Below, in pieces: positions 26,982 to 35,216 of a DNA stretch of 64,000 nt (positions within the stretch are counted from its first letter, which is position 1; each line of letters begins with the position of its first letter). The position numbers and the translations under genes are program-made. This DNA comes from Ahrensia sp. (lineage in GTDB: Bacteria; Pseudomonadota; Alphaproteobacteria; Rhizobiales; Rhizobiaceae): NCBI GenBank assembly GCA_002706335.1, contig PAKZ01000044.1, positions 1-64,000 on the forward strand. The letters run 5' to 3'. The notes beneath the pieces were generated by a model that was not told the DNA's origin, ran no database searches, and worked only from the letters and a program-made list of their open reading frames with translations.

Positions 26982-27926
26982 GTGTTCAAATCCACTCTTC
27001 TGAAAGGCGTTCTGGCGGGCGCCATGATCCTGATGGGAGGCGCCGCCTATGCGGAGTATCCCGAGAAGCCGGTGAACTTCATCGTGCCGTGGCCTCCGGG
27101 CGACCTCGAAGACGTTCTGACCCGCATGATCGCCGAGGATTTCCAGGCCGCGTATGACGTGCCCGCGGCCGTGGTGAACAAGCCGGGCGGCGGCGGCGGC
27201 CCGTTCCCGGGTGCGATCGAGGTCGCGACATCGCCGGCCGACGGCTACACGATCGGCTCCTTCGTCATCGGCGTTCCGGTGGTCGGCCACCAGATCGACA
27301 TTCCGGAGCTGACGCCGGAGAAGTTCGATCCGCTCGGCATCTTCCTGACCTACCCCTTCGTGATCGCCACCAGCGGCGACGCGCCTTATTCCTCGATGGA
27401 GGAACTGGCGGCCTATGCGAAGGACCATGACGTCGCGCTCGGCCATTTCGGCGACGTGCTGACGCCGACGCAGGTGACCAAGGCCTATGCCAAGAATGCC
27501 GGCTTCGAATGGGGCTCGGACGCCGCCTTCGACGCGCTGGACTGCAACACCCTGGCTTCGGGCGATGCGGATGTGATCAACACGACGCTGCAGCTGATCC
27601 TGCCGTGCCTCGACAAGGTGAAGGTCCTGACCGCGATCACCGACGAGCGCATTCCGCTGGTTCCGGACGCGCCGACCATCGGCGAGCTCGATCCGTCGCT
27701 GAACATCGCGCTGTGGAATGGGCTTTTCGTGGTGAAGGACACGCCGCAGGACGTGCGCGACAAGATCATCGCCGTCGCCAGGAAGACCGTGATGAGCGAT
27801 CGCGCCCAGGCGGTGGCAAAGGAGACCGGCGCGCTGATCTACTGGCAGGATGCCGACGAGAGCTCGGCGCGTATCGCCAAGGACATCGATACGGTCGCCC
27901 GTATCGGCGAAATCCTCGAGCAGTAA
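26982..27926 (+). CDS. Tripartite tricarboxylate transporter (TTT) periplasmic binding protein, TctC-like
   Basis: A 314-aa protein with an N-terminal signal peptide (cleavage near AAYAEYPEKP). The mature start YPEKPVNFIVPWPPG and the NKPGGGGG segment are characteristic of TctC/Bug proteins. It captures a carboxylate in the periplasm for the TctA/TctB membrane pair. The start is GTG 26982 with AGGGAGG upstream. The gene is followed by a strong hairpin (27936-27962) before tctB. Confidence 0.9.
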   Translation: MFKSTLLKGVLAGAMILMGGAAYAEYPEKPVNFIVPWPPGDLEDVLTRMIAEDFQAAYDVPAAVVNKPGGGGGPFPGAIEVATSPADGYTIGSFVIGVPVVGHQIDIPELTPEKFDPLGIFLTYPFVIATSGDAPYSSMEELAAYAKDHDVALGHFGDVLTPTQVTKAYAKNAGFEWGSDAAFDALDCNTLASGDADVINTTLQLILPCLDKVKVLTAITDERIPLVPDAPTIGELDPSLNIALWNGLFVVKDTPQDVRDKIIAVARKTVMSDRAQAVAKETGALIYWQDADESSARIAKDIDTVARIGEILEQ

Positions 27927-27935
27927 ACTCCCCTG

Positions 27936-27962
27936 CGGGCCCGGATCATCCGGGCCCGTTTT
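27936..27962 (+). terminator. Hairpin with short T run between tctC and tctB
   Basis: A 10-bp stem (CGGGCCCGGA with TCCGGGCCCG), a 3-nt loop and four T. It is terminator-like but lies inside an operon, so it probably gives partial termination or mRNA stabilisation favouring the binding-protein transcript. Confidence 0.65.
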
Positions 27963-27986
27963 GCATCATCATTCGAGAAAGCGACA

Positions 27987-28517
27987 GTGCAGAGCGAACG
28001 CGAGCGCCGATTTCCGGGACCGAGGCGAGGGCAACTCCTCTTCGCCGTCGCATTGCTTTTCTTCTCCGTCCTGCTGTTGTCGCAGATCCCCGGCCAGACG
28101 CGCTGGGTCGCGAGGACGGATTTCTTCGCCCAGCCACGCTTCTGGCCGGCGGTCGGCCTGATCGCGATGACCGTGTTCGGCGGCCTGCATCTTTATCTGC
28201 TGCCCTGGCGCCGTTTTCGCCACGCCGACGGGACCGAGGCGCGCAAGTGGGCCACAGTGGTCGAATATGCGGCCTGGTTCATGGGCTACGTCTTCGCCGT
28301 GCCGGTGATCGGTTATCTTCCGTCGACCCTTATCTTCGTGCCGCTCCTGGCGCGCCGTCTCGGCTATCGCAGCGGCCGGATGATGCTGGCGAGCGTGCTG
28401 TTCGGGCTGGCGACCGTGGTCCTGTTCAAGGGCTTTCTGTCGGTCAAGATCCCCGGCGGCATGGTCTATGACTATCTGCCGGGCGCGATCCGCAGTTTCT
28501 TCATCCTGAACTTCTGA
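27987..28517 (+). CDS. TTT transporter small membrane subunit, TctB-like
   Basis: A 176-aa protein with four predicted membrane segments (about 12-32, 51-70, 92-115, 130-150), fitting the TctB size and topology. The GTG start at 27987 is 60 nt after tctC and 7 nt separate its stop from tctA. TctB proteins are poorly conserved, so the assignment leans on position between tctC and tctA. Confidence 0.8.
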   Translation: MQSERERRFPGPRRGQLLFAVALLFFSVLLLSQIPGQTRWVARTDFFAQPRFWPAVGLIAMTVFGGLHLYLLPWRRFRHADGTEARKWATVVEYAAWFMGYVFAVPVIGYLPSTLIFVPLLARRLGYRSGRMMLASVLFGLATVVLFKGFLSVKIPGGMVYDYLPGAIRSFFILNF

Positions 28518-28524
28518 AGGCGCC

Positions 28525-30144
28525 ATGGACACTCTGCTGTCGAGTCTGGAAATTCTGGCGCGCTGGGACGTGATCCTGGCGCTCGTCGTCGGCTCGGTCG
28601 GCGGCGTGCTGATCGGCGCTATTCCGGGCGTCGGTCCGGCGGTCGCCATCGCGATCCTGCTGCCGGCGACCTTCTCGATGGACCCGATCGTCGGCCTGAC
28701 CGTGCTGCTCGGCATCTATGGGTCATCGATGTATGGCGGGGCTATCCCGGCCGTGCTGATCAACACGCCGGGCACGGCCGTCAACGCGCTGACCACCTAT
28801 GACGGTTTTCCGATGACCGCGCGCGGCGAGCCGCGCCGGGCGCTGTCGCTTGCCTATTCCTCGTCCTTCTTCGGCGGCATCTTCTCGGTGATCTGCCTGA
28901 TGCTGTTAGCGCCGGTGCTGGCGAAGGTCGCGCCGCTTTTCGGCAGCCGTGAGATCTTTCTCGCGGCGCTGCTCGGCATCATCCTTGTCATCGTGGCGCA
29001 TCGCGGCCAGAGCCTGATCGCCGGCGCGCTGGCCGGTTTCGGCATATTCATCCAGACGATCGGGCTGGAGCCGGTGAAATATTCCAAGCGCTTCACCTTC
29101 GATCAGGCGTTCCTGTCGAGCGGCATCGACCTGATCGTTGTGGTGCTCGGCCTGTTCGCGCTGAGCCAGGCCTTCCTGCTTTTGACCAGCGACGACGAGA
29201 AGATCCGCACGATGAAGCTGCGCGGCGGGCTGTTCCAGGGGTTTCGTGAGTTGATGCGCCATCCGCGCGTCGCCGGTGTGTCGGCGTCGTTCGGCGTCAT
29301 GATGGGCATGATCCCCGGCGTCGGCGAGTTCACGGCGCAGTTTCTCTCCTACACCTATGCGCAGAAGACATCGAAACGGCCGCAGGATTTCGGGCATGGG
29401 TCTTCGGAGGGCCTGATCGCGGCGGAGACCTCGAACAACGCCGTGCCGGCCGCGGCGATGGTGCCGCTGCTCGCGCTCGGCATTCCGGGCGAGGCGCTCA
29501 CCGCGATGATGCTCTCGGTGTTCTATGTCCACAATGTCGTGCCGGGGCCGGGCCTGTTCCAGAACTCGATGGACTTCATCATGGCGCTCTATCTGGCGCT
29601 GCTGATCCTGAACGTGCTGGTGGTCGTGTTCCTGCTGGTCGCGACAAGGCCGCTGATCCAGGTCGTGAAGATCCCCAACCGCTTCCTCGGGATCTGCGTC
29701 CTGACGCTGTCCTTTGTCGGGGTCTATTCGCTGCGCAATTCCGCGACCGACTGCGTCATCGCCGCCGTCTTCGGCATCATCGGATACATCCTCAAGCGGC
29801 TGTCGCTGCCGATCGTGCCGATCATTCTCGGCATGGTGCTCGGCAATATCATGGAGGTGAAGCTGCGCGCGGGGATGGCGCGGGTGAAGGAGCCGTTCGA
29901 CTTCATCGACCGGCCCGTGGCGATGATCCTGTTCCTCGCGATCCTCGCCGTGCTCGCGATCCATTTTCGCCACGTGCTTCAGGACCGCAAATCGCTCAAG
30001 GAGGCCGAATGGCAGAGCAAGCACAGATCGACGCGCTTCGGCGCACTCCTGTTTTGCCGCAAGGGCTCCTTGTCGCGGGCGCGCGGCAGGAAGGTGAAAG
30101 CGCGCCACTCGACGTCATATCGCCGATCGACGGAACGCGACTGA
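28525..30144 (+). CDS. TTT transporter large permease, TctA, with 3' end running into the next gene
   Basis: A 539-aa membrane protein of the TctA family. The N-terminal GAIPGVGPAVAIAILLPATF and the internal repeat MIPGVGEFTAQFLSYTYAQ carry the family motif; a GIYGSSMYGGAIPAVLINTPGT block is also present. Typical members end shortly after the last helix (here near residue 490). The frame stays open 45 codons into the aldehyde dehydrogenase gene, giving a basic tail with no membrane segment (residues about 496-539). The stop was probably lost by mutation or frameshift; the tail is unlikely to matter for transport. Confidence 0.88.
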   Translation: MDTLLSSLEILARWDVILALVVGSVGGVLIGAIPGVGPAVAIAILLPATFSMDPIVGLTVLLGIYGSSMYGGAIPAVLINTPGTAVNALTTYDGFPMTARGEPRRALSLAYSSSFFGGIFSVICLMLLAPVLAKVAPLFGSREIFLAALLGIILVIVAHRGQSLIAGALAGFGIFIQTIGLEPVKYSKRFTFDQAFLSSGIDLIVVVLGLFALSQAFLLLTSDDEKIRTMKLRGGLFQGFRELMRHPRVAGVSASFGVMMGMIPGVGEFTAQFLSYTYAQKTSKRPQDFGHGSSEGLIAAETSNNAVPAAAMVPLLALGIPGEALTAMMLSVFYVHNVVPGPGLFQNSMDFIMALYLALLILNVLVVVFLLVATRPLIQVVKIPNRFLGICVLTLSFVGVYSLRNSATDCVIAAVFGIIGYILKRLSLPIVPIILGMVLGNIMEVKLRAGMARVKEPFDFIDRPVAMILFLAILAVLAIHFRHVLQDRKSLKEAEWQSKHRSTRFGALLFCRKGSLSRARGRKVKARHSTSYRRSTERD

Positions 30145-31493
30145 CAACAATCGCCGACGCCACGCCGGCCGAAGTCGACCGGGCAGTCGCCGCCGCGCGC
30201 GCGGCTTTCGAAGACCGGCGCTGGGCCGGACAGCCACCGGCGTCCCGCAAAAAGGTCATGCTCAAATGGGCCGAGCTGATCGAGCGCGAGGCGCTGGCGC
30301 TGACCGTTCTCGGCGTGCGCGACAACGGCACCGAATTCGCCATGGCGTTCAAGGCGGAGGCCGGGTCGGCGGCTGGGACGATCCGCTACTATGCGGAGGC
30401 GCTGGACAAGATCTATGGCGAGATCGCGCCGACGGCGGAGACGCATCTCGGCATGATCCTGCGCGAACCGGTGGGCGTGGTCGGAGCGATCGTGCCGTGG
30501 AATTTCCCGTTGATGATTGGCGCGTGGAAACTCGGGCCGGCCATCGCGGCCGGCAATTCGGTTGTGCTGAAGCCGGCGGAGACCGCGTCGCTGACGCTCA
30601 TCCGGATCGCCGAACTGGCACTGGAAGCCGGCTTGCCGGAGGGCGTGCTCAATGTCGTCACCGGCCGCGGCGCGGTGGCGGGAGAGGCGCTGGCGCTGTC
30701 GATGGATGTCGACGTGCTCGTGTTCACGGGATCGGGCCCGGTCGGGCGGCGGCTTCTGGAATACTCCGCGCAATCGAACCTTAAGCGGGTCTACCTGGAA
30801 CTCGGCGGCAAGTCGCCGTCGATCGTCTTCGACGATGTGAAGGATATCGCGCAGGCCGCCAAGGTCACGGCCAATGGGATGTTCCGCAATTCGGGGCAGG
30901 TCTGCGTCGCCTGTTCGCGGCTGGTGGTGCAGCGCGGCATCCATGACGAGTTCGTCGCCGAACTGGCGAAAGCGGCCGGGTCGCTGAAGGTCGGGGATCC
31001 GCTGGACATGACAACGCAAGTCGGCGCGATCAACTCTGAACGGCAGTTGCTGCAGAGCCTCGGCTTTGTAGAAAAGGCGACGCAAGAGGGCGGTTCGATC
31101 CACACAGGCGGTCGGCGCATCCTGCAGGAGACCGGCGGTTATTACATGGAACCGACCATCGTGACGGATGTCGGTATCGGCGACACGCTGGCGCAGAAGG
31201 AGGTGTTCGGGCCGGTTCTGGCGGTGAGCGCATTCGACACGGAGGAGGAGGCCGTCGCGATGGCGAACGGCACGGAATACGGGCTGTCCTCCGGCGTCTG
31301 GACCAGCGACCTGTCGCGGGCGCACCGGATGATCCGTTCAGTGCGGGCCGGGGTCGTCCACGTCAACACCTATGGCGGATCGGACATGACGGTGCCCCTT
31401 GGCGGCGTGAAGCAGTCGGGCAACGGGCATGACAAGTCGCTGCACGCCTTCGACAAATATGTCGACCTGAAGACCGCTTGGATCCAGCTTTGA
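30009..31493 (+). CDS. Aldehyde dehydrogenase, PuuC-like
   Basis: A 494-aa NAD(P)-dependent aldehyde dehydrogenase. Catalytic C299 is in NSGQVCVACSRL and E264 in YLELGGKSP. The C-terminal GGSDMTVPLGGVKQSGNGHDKSLHAFDKYVDLKTAWIQL region follows the pattern of E. coli PuuC (gamma-glutamyl-gamma-aminobutyraldehyde dehydrogenase). AAGGAGG at 29998-30004 fixes ATG 30009, although it lies inside the tctA reading frame. Probable role: oxidation of an amino- or gamma-glutamylamino-aldehyde, matching the class III aminotransferase of the facing operon. Confidence 0.87.
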   Translation: MAEQAQIDALRRTPVLPQGLLVAGARQEGESAPLDVISPIDGTRLTTIADATPAEVDRAVAAARAAFEDRRWAGQPPASRKKVMLKWAELIEREALALTVLGVRDNGTEFAMAFKAEAGSAAGTIRYYAEALDKIYGEIAPTAETHLGMILREPVGVVGAIVPWNFPLMIGAWKLGPAIAAGNSVVLKPAETASLTLIRIAELALEAGLPEGVLNVVTGRGAVAGEALALSMDVDVLVFTGSGPVGRRLLEYSAQSNLKRVYLELGGKSPSIVFDDVKDIAQAAKVTANGMFRNSGQVCVACSRLVVQRGIHDEFVAELAKAAGSLKVGDPLDMTTQVGAINSERQLLQSLGFVEKATQEGGSIHTGGRRILQETGGYYMEPTIVTDVGIGDTLAQKEVFGPVLAVSAFDTEEEAVAMANGTEYGLSSGVWTSDLSRAHRMIRSVRAGVVHVNTYGGSDMTVPLGGVKQSGNGHDKSLHAFDKYVDLKTAWIQL

Positions 31494-31503
31494 GGGAGGG
31501 GGA

Positions 31504-32745
31504 ATGACCGACAAGACCATTCTCGTCGTCGGCACCTACGACACCAAGAACGACGAGCTGTCCTACATGGCCGAGCGTATCCGCGCCCAGGGCGGTGGGG
31601 TCGTGACGATGGATGTCAGCGTTCTCGGCGATCCGGCGGAACCGGCGGACTGGTCCAAGCATGACGTGGCGGCCGAAGGCGGAAGCTCGATAGAGGCGGC
31701 AATTGATTGCGGCGACGAGAACCTGGCGATGCAGATCATGGCGACCGGCGCGGCGGCGCTGGCGGCACGGCTTCATCGAGAGGGCAAGGTCGACGGCGTA
31801 ATCGTTCTCGGCGGCACGATGGGAACAGACCTCGCGCTCGACGTCTGCGCCGCGCTGCCGCTTGGTGTGCCGAAATTCGTGGTCTCGACGGTCTCCTTCT
31901 CGCCGCTGTTGCCCGCCGAGAGGCTTGCGCCGGATATCCAGATGATCCTGTGGGCCGGCGGTCTCTACGGGCTCAACTCGGTGTGCAAATCCTCGCTCAG
32001 CCAGGCGGCCGGCGCCGTTCTGGGCGCGGCGCGCGCGGTCGAGGCGCCGGTGCGCGACAGGCCGCTGATCGGCATGACATCGTTCGGAAAGTCGGTGCTG
32101 ACCTATATGGTGACGCTGAAGCCGGAACTGGAAAAGCGCGGCTACGAGGTTGCGGTTTTCCACGCGACCGGAATGGGCGGGCGCGCCTTCGAGGCGCTGG
32201 CCGCAGAGGGCGCCTTCGCGGCGGTGTTCGATTTCGCCACGCAGGAGGTCGGCAACCACATGATGGGCGGGCTTTCGGCCGGCAGCGACCGGCTGACCAA
32301 TGCCGGCAAGGCCGGTATTCCGCAACTGGTCGCGCCGGGATGTATCGACCTGATCGATTTCGTCGGGTGGCAACCACTGCCCGAGCGCTTCAAGGACACG
32401 CCGTCGCATGCGCATAACAGGCTGCTGACTTCCATCGTGCTGGAGCCGGAGCAGCGGCGCGAGGTGGCGCGCGAGTTGTGCAGCCACATGGCGACGGCGA
32501 GCGGGCCGACGACATTCCTTCTGCCTAAAGCCGGCTGCCACGAATGGGATCGGCCCGGTGCCGATCTCAACGACCCGGACGGGCTGGCGGCGTTCTGCGA
32601 CAAGATGGAAAAGGCCTGCCCGGAGAATGTCGAGCTGAGGGCGCTAGACTGCCATATCAATGATGCGGAGTTTTGCGCGACCGCGCTAGCGATCTTCGAC
32701 GAATGGGTCGCCAAGGGCATGGTGAAAAAGCCGGGCGAAGAATGA
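31504..32745 (+). CDS. UPF0261/Tm-1-like ATP-binding-domain protein
   Basis: A 413-aa protein of the UPF0261 family, related to the N-terminal part of tomato Tm-1. Recognisable are the start TILVVGTYDTKNDELSYMAERI, GVIVLGGTMGTDLA, GMTSFGKSVLTYM and the C-terminal HINDAEFCATAL. The family fold has two Rossmann-like halves with a nucleotide site; its bacterial reaction is not established. The start has GGGAGGGGG just upstream. It ends the tctCBA-aldehyde dehydrogenase operon, so a metabolic rather than defence role is likely here. Confidence 0.85.
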   Translation: MTDKTILVVGTYDTKNDELSYMAERIRAQGGGVVTMDVSVLGDPAEPADWSKHDVAAEGGSSIEAAIDCGDENLAMQIMATGAAALAARLHREGKVDGVIVLGGTMGTDLALDVCAALPLGVPKFVVSTVSFSPLLPAERLAPDIQMILWAGGLYGLNSVCKSSLSQAAGAVLGAARAVEAPVRDRPLIGMTSFGKSVLTYMVTLKPELEKRGYEVAVFHATGMGGRAFEALAAEGAFAAVFDFATQEVGNHMMGGLSAGSDRLTNAGKAGIPQLVAPGCIDLIDFVGWQPLPERFKDTPSHAHNRLLTSIVLEPEQRREVARELCSHMATASGPTTFLLPKAGCHEWDRPGADLNDPDGLAAFCDKMEKACPENVELRALDCHINDAEFCATALAIFDEWVAKGMVKKPGEE

Positions 32746-32766
32746 CCCCGCCCGGTCAGTAAAAAC

Positions 32767-33315
32767 TTACGCCTTGTTCAGTTCCTTTGCGTGCAGCCAG
32801 TCGGCGTGCTGCGGTGCGCGTCTGGTCTTCGACCATTCCTCAAGCATGTCCCATTTGACCGCGGTGAGGCGCTCCAATAGGGCGTCCTCTTCCGGGTCCG
32901 GGCAAGCCAGTTCGACGCGATGGCCGTTCGGATCGAAGAAATAGATCGAATGGAAGATCGAGTGGTCGGTGACGCCGAGCACCTCGACGCCGCTCTTTTC
33001 CAGATGATCCTTGAATTCGAGCAGGGTGGGGCGGTCCTTCACCTTGAAGGCGATGTGCTGCACCCAGATCGGCGTGTTCGGATCGCGGCCCATTTCGGGC
33101 TTGGTCGGCAGTTCGAAGAAGGCCAGTACGTTGCCGTCGCCCGCATCGAGGAAGACGTGCATGTAGGGATCGGGCTCATGCGTGGACGGGACATGGTTCT
33201 CGGCAATCGCCAGAACGAAGTCCATCTTGAGCATCTTGCCGTACCATTCCACGGTCTCCTTCGCGTCCTTGCAGCGGTAGGCGACGTGGTGGATCTTGTC
33301 GAGCTTCAGCGTCAT
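32767..33315 (-). CDS. VOC-superfamily (glyoxalase/extradiol dioxygenase-like) protein
   Basis: A 182-aa protein with one vicinal-oxygen-chelate module of two beta-alpha repeats. Candidate metal ligands are the His in IHHVAYRC (near residue 10), the His in VQHIAFKV (near 93) and the Glu in HRVELACP (near 140), the H-H-E pattern of metal-dependent VOC enzymes. It is the last gene of the operon with an MhaA-like hydroxylase and DUF2783 protein, so a ring-cleavage or isomerase role on the hydroxylated product is possible. The exact reaction cannot be read from sequence. Confidence 0.75.
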   Translation of the reverse strand: MTLKLDKIHHVAYRCKDAKETVEWYGKMLKMDFVLAIAENHVPSTHEPDPYMHVFLDAGDGNVLAFFELPTKPEMGRDPNTPIWVQHIAFKVKDRPTLLEFKDHLEKSGVEVLGVTDHSIFHSIYFFDPNGHRVELACPDPEEDALLERLTAVKWDMLEEWSKTRRAPQHADWLHAKELNKA

Positions 33316-33329
33316 GGCCGGTCCTCACC

Positions 33330-33530
33330 TCAGTTCCGGGCTTGCGCGGCGGCCAGCGCCTCGGCGAGCGTCTCGCGGTCGCCGACATGGTTGGCCAGGA
33401 TGAGTATGAGCCGGGCGTTGAGCGCGTCGCTCTCCTCCTTCGACAGGCCGTCGTGAATGGCGAGAAGATCGGCGTAAAAATCGTCGGGCGCGGCGATGTT
33501 GGGCTTCGTGTTGAGCTTCGCCATGGTCAT
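33330..33530 (-). CDS. DUF2783 small protein, probable MhaB-like hydroxylase coupling partner
   Basis: A 66-aa soluble protein (LNTKPNIAAPDDFYADLLAIH... ending LAEALAAAQARN). It matches the DUF2783 pattern, including the ESDALNARLILILANHVGD segment. ATG 33530 overlaps the hydroxylase TGA (ATGA) and has GGGAGGG directly upstream; much longer ORFs in this frame are rejected. In Pseudomonas putida U, 3-hydroxyphenylacetate 6-hydroxylase consists of a flavoprotein MhaA and a tiny coupling protein MhaB of similar size. The same gene order here suggests this is such a partner. Confidence 0.72.
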   Translation of the reverse strand: MTMAKLNTKPNIAAPDDFYADLLAIHDGLSKEESDALNARLILILANHVGDRETLAEALAAAQARN

Positions 33531-35167
33531 GCCCTCCCGGTCGCGGTGCGCAAAGCGGCCTTGACCGCAGCCTCGTCGTAGCTCGGCCAGCGCGCCGCGA
33601 CATGCTGGTCCGGCCGGAGCAGGTAAACGGCCGATTTTGCGGCGCCGAGATAGCGCGCGGCGAGATCGCCGGACGGGTCGTCGGCAGCGGAGATGCGGAG
33701 TGCTTCGGCCACGATGCCGCCGTCCTCGATGCGGTCCGGGACCTCCGCGTCGATGGCGAGCAGCTGGAATTTTCCGCCGAGACGGCCGAGCAGGAAGCCT
33801 TCGCCAAGCGGCGCATCCGGACAAGGCGCGCCGGGCCTTGTGCGGGCCGGGGCATCGGTCAGCAGGTCCGGACCGTTGAGCGGCGAACCGTCATAGACGC
33901 AGGGCACCGACAGCCGGCCGGAATTGACCAGCGGACGGGCGAAGTCATAGCGCTCCGACAGATCGAGCGCCGCGTCGCGGAAGATCCGGGAAATTTCGGA
34001 TTTCGGCGTGATGAAGTCGGTCGAGCGCGACGAGTTCATGATGTTCTCGTCGGCGCCGTGGATCCGCTCGACATCGTAGCTTTCGAGCAGGCTGTCGGGT
34101 GCGAGCCCGTCCATCACCAGCTTCAGTTTCCAGCACAGGTTGTCGGTGTCCTGCACGCCGGAATTGGCGCCGCGCGCACCGAAGGGCGAAACCTGATGGG
34201 CCGCGTCACCGGCGAAGATCACATGGCCATGGCGGAACTTTTCCATGCGCCGGCACTGGAAGGTGTAGATCGACACCCATTCGAGCTCGAACTTCACGTC
34301 GTCGCCGAGCATCGCCTTCAAACGCGGAATGACGTTTTCCGGCTGCTTTTCCTTTTCCTTGTCGATGTTCCAGCCGAGCTGGAGATCGATGCGCCAGACG
34401 CCGTCCGGCTGCTTGTGCAAAAGGGCAGACTGACCGCGATTGAAGGGCGGGTCGAACCAGAACCAGCGCTCTGTGGGGAAGTCCGCGTCCATGACGACGT
34501 CGGCGATCAGGAAGTTGTCCTCGAAGACGCGGCCGACGAAATCGAGCCCCATCATGGCGCGGACCGGAGAGCCGGCGCCGTCGCAGGCGATCAGCCAGTC
34601 GCAGTCCATCCGGTAGGGCCCGTCCGGCGTATCGATGGAGAGATTGACGCCGTTATCCTTCTCCTTGACCGAGACGAGCTTGTTGCCGCCGCGCAATTCG
34701 ATCGGCTTGCCCTGTCGCTGCAAGTCGAAAACGCGCTCGACCAGATAGAGCTCGAAATAATATTGCTGCAGGTTGATGAAGGCGGGGCGCTTGTGGCCCT
34801 TCTCGGGCAGCAGGTTGAAATCATAGACCTGCCGATCGTCGAAGAAGACCTTGCCGACATTCCAGACGACGCCCTTGTCCACCATCGGGTCGCCGCAGCC
34901 GAGCCGGTCGAGGATTTCCAGCGGGCGCTTGGCGAAGCAGATGGCTCGCGAGCCCCAGGAGACCTTGTCGTTCTCGTCGAGGACGACCACCGGTATGTCC
35001 ATCTGGGCGAGATCGATCGCCGCAGCCAGGCCGATCGGGCCGGCGCCGATGATGACGACGGGATGATGCACCTTGGCGTCCGGCTTCTGATCAGGCGATT
35101 GCCTGTAGGGATAAAGCGGCGTCTCGAAGATCTTCTTGCCGCCGGTTTCGACCGGTTTGTCCAACAT
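33527..35167 (-). CDS. FAD-dependent aromatic hydroxylase, MhaA/MhpA-like
   Basis: A 546-aa class A flavoprotein monooxygenase. FAD-binding GAGPIGLAAAIDLA lies near residue 41, the CDWLIACDGAGSPVR (DG) motif near 187, and GDAAHQVSPFGARGANSGVQD (GD motif) near 322. The size of about 62 kDa fits MhaA or 3-(3-hydroxyphenyl)propionate hydroxylase. It adds a hydroxyl group to a phenolic ring with NAD(P)H and O2. Pairing with a DUF2783 protein and a fumarylacetoacetase-like gene favours 3-hydroxyphenylacetate-to-homogentisate-type chemistry. No homogentisate dioxygenase gene is in the window. Confidence 0.85.
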   Translation of the reverse strand: MLDKPVETGGKKIFETPLYPYRQSPDQKPDAKVHHPVVIIGAGPIGLAAAIDLAQMDIPVVVLDENDKVSWGSRAICFAKRPLEILDRLGCGDPMVDKGVVWNVGKVFFDDRQVYDFNLLPEKGHKRPAFINLQQYYFELYLVERVFDLQRQGKPIELRGGNKLVSVKEKDNGVNLSIDTPDGPYRMDCDWLIACDGAGSPVRAMMGLDFVGRVFEDNFLIADVVMDADFPTERWFWFDPPFNRGQSALLHKQPDGVWRIDLQLGWNIDKEKEKQPENVIPRLKAMLGDDVKFELEWVSIYTFQCRRMEKFRHGHVIFAGDAAHQVSPFGARGANSGVQDTDNLCWKLKLVMDGLAPDSLLESYDVERIHGADENIMNSSRSTDFITPKSEISRIFRDAALDLSERYDFARPLVNSGRLSVPCVYDGSPLNGPDLLTDAPARTRPGAPCPDAPLGEGFLLGRLGGKFQLLAIDAEVPDRIEDGGIVAEALRISAADDPSGDLAARYLGAAKSAVYLLRPDQHVAARWPSYDEAAVKAALRTATGRA

Positions 35168-35216
35168 GCCTCATCCTCCCATGGTCTTGTGCCCGGCGGA
35201 TAAACCGGGCGGTGGC

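Noticed and set aside
33602-35203. Plus-strand ORF of 533 codons opposite the flavin hydroxylase
   Set aside because: Antisense shadow. The minus-strand product has FAD motifs and an operon context; this frame has none.
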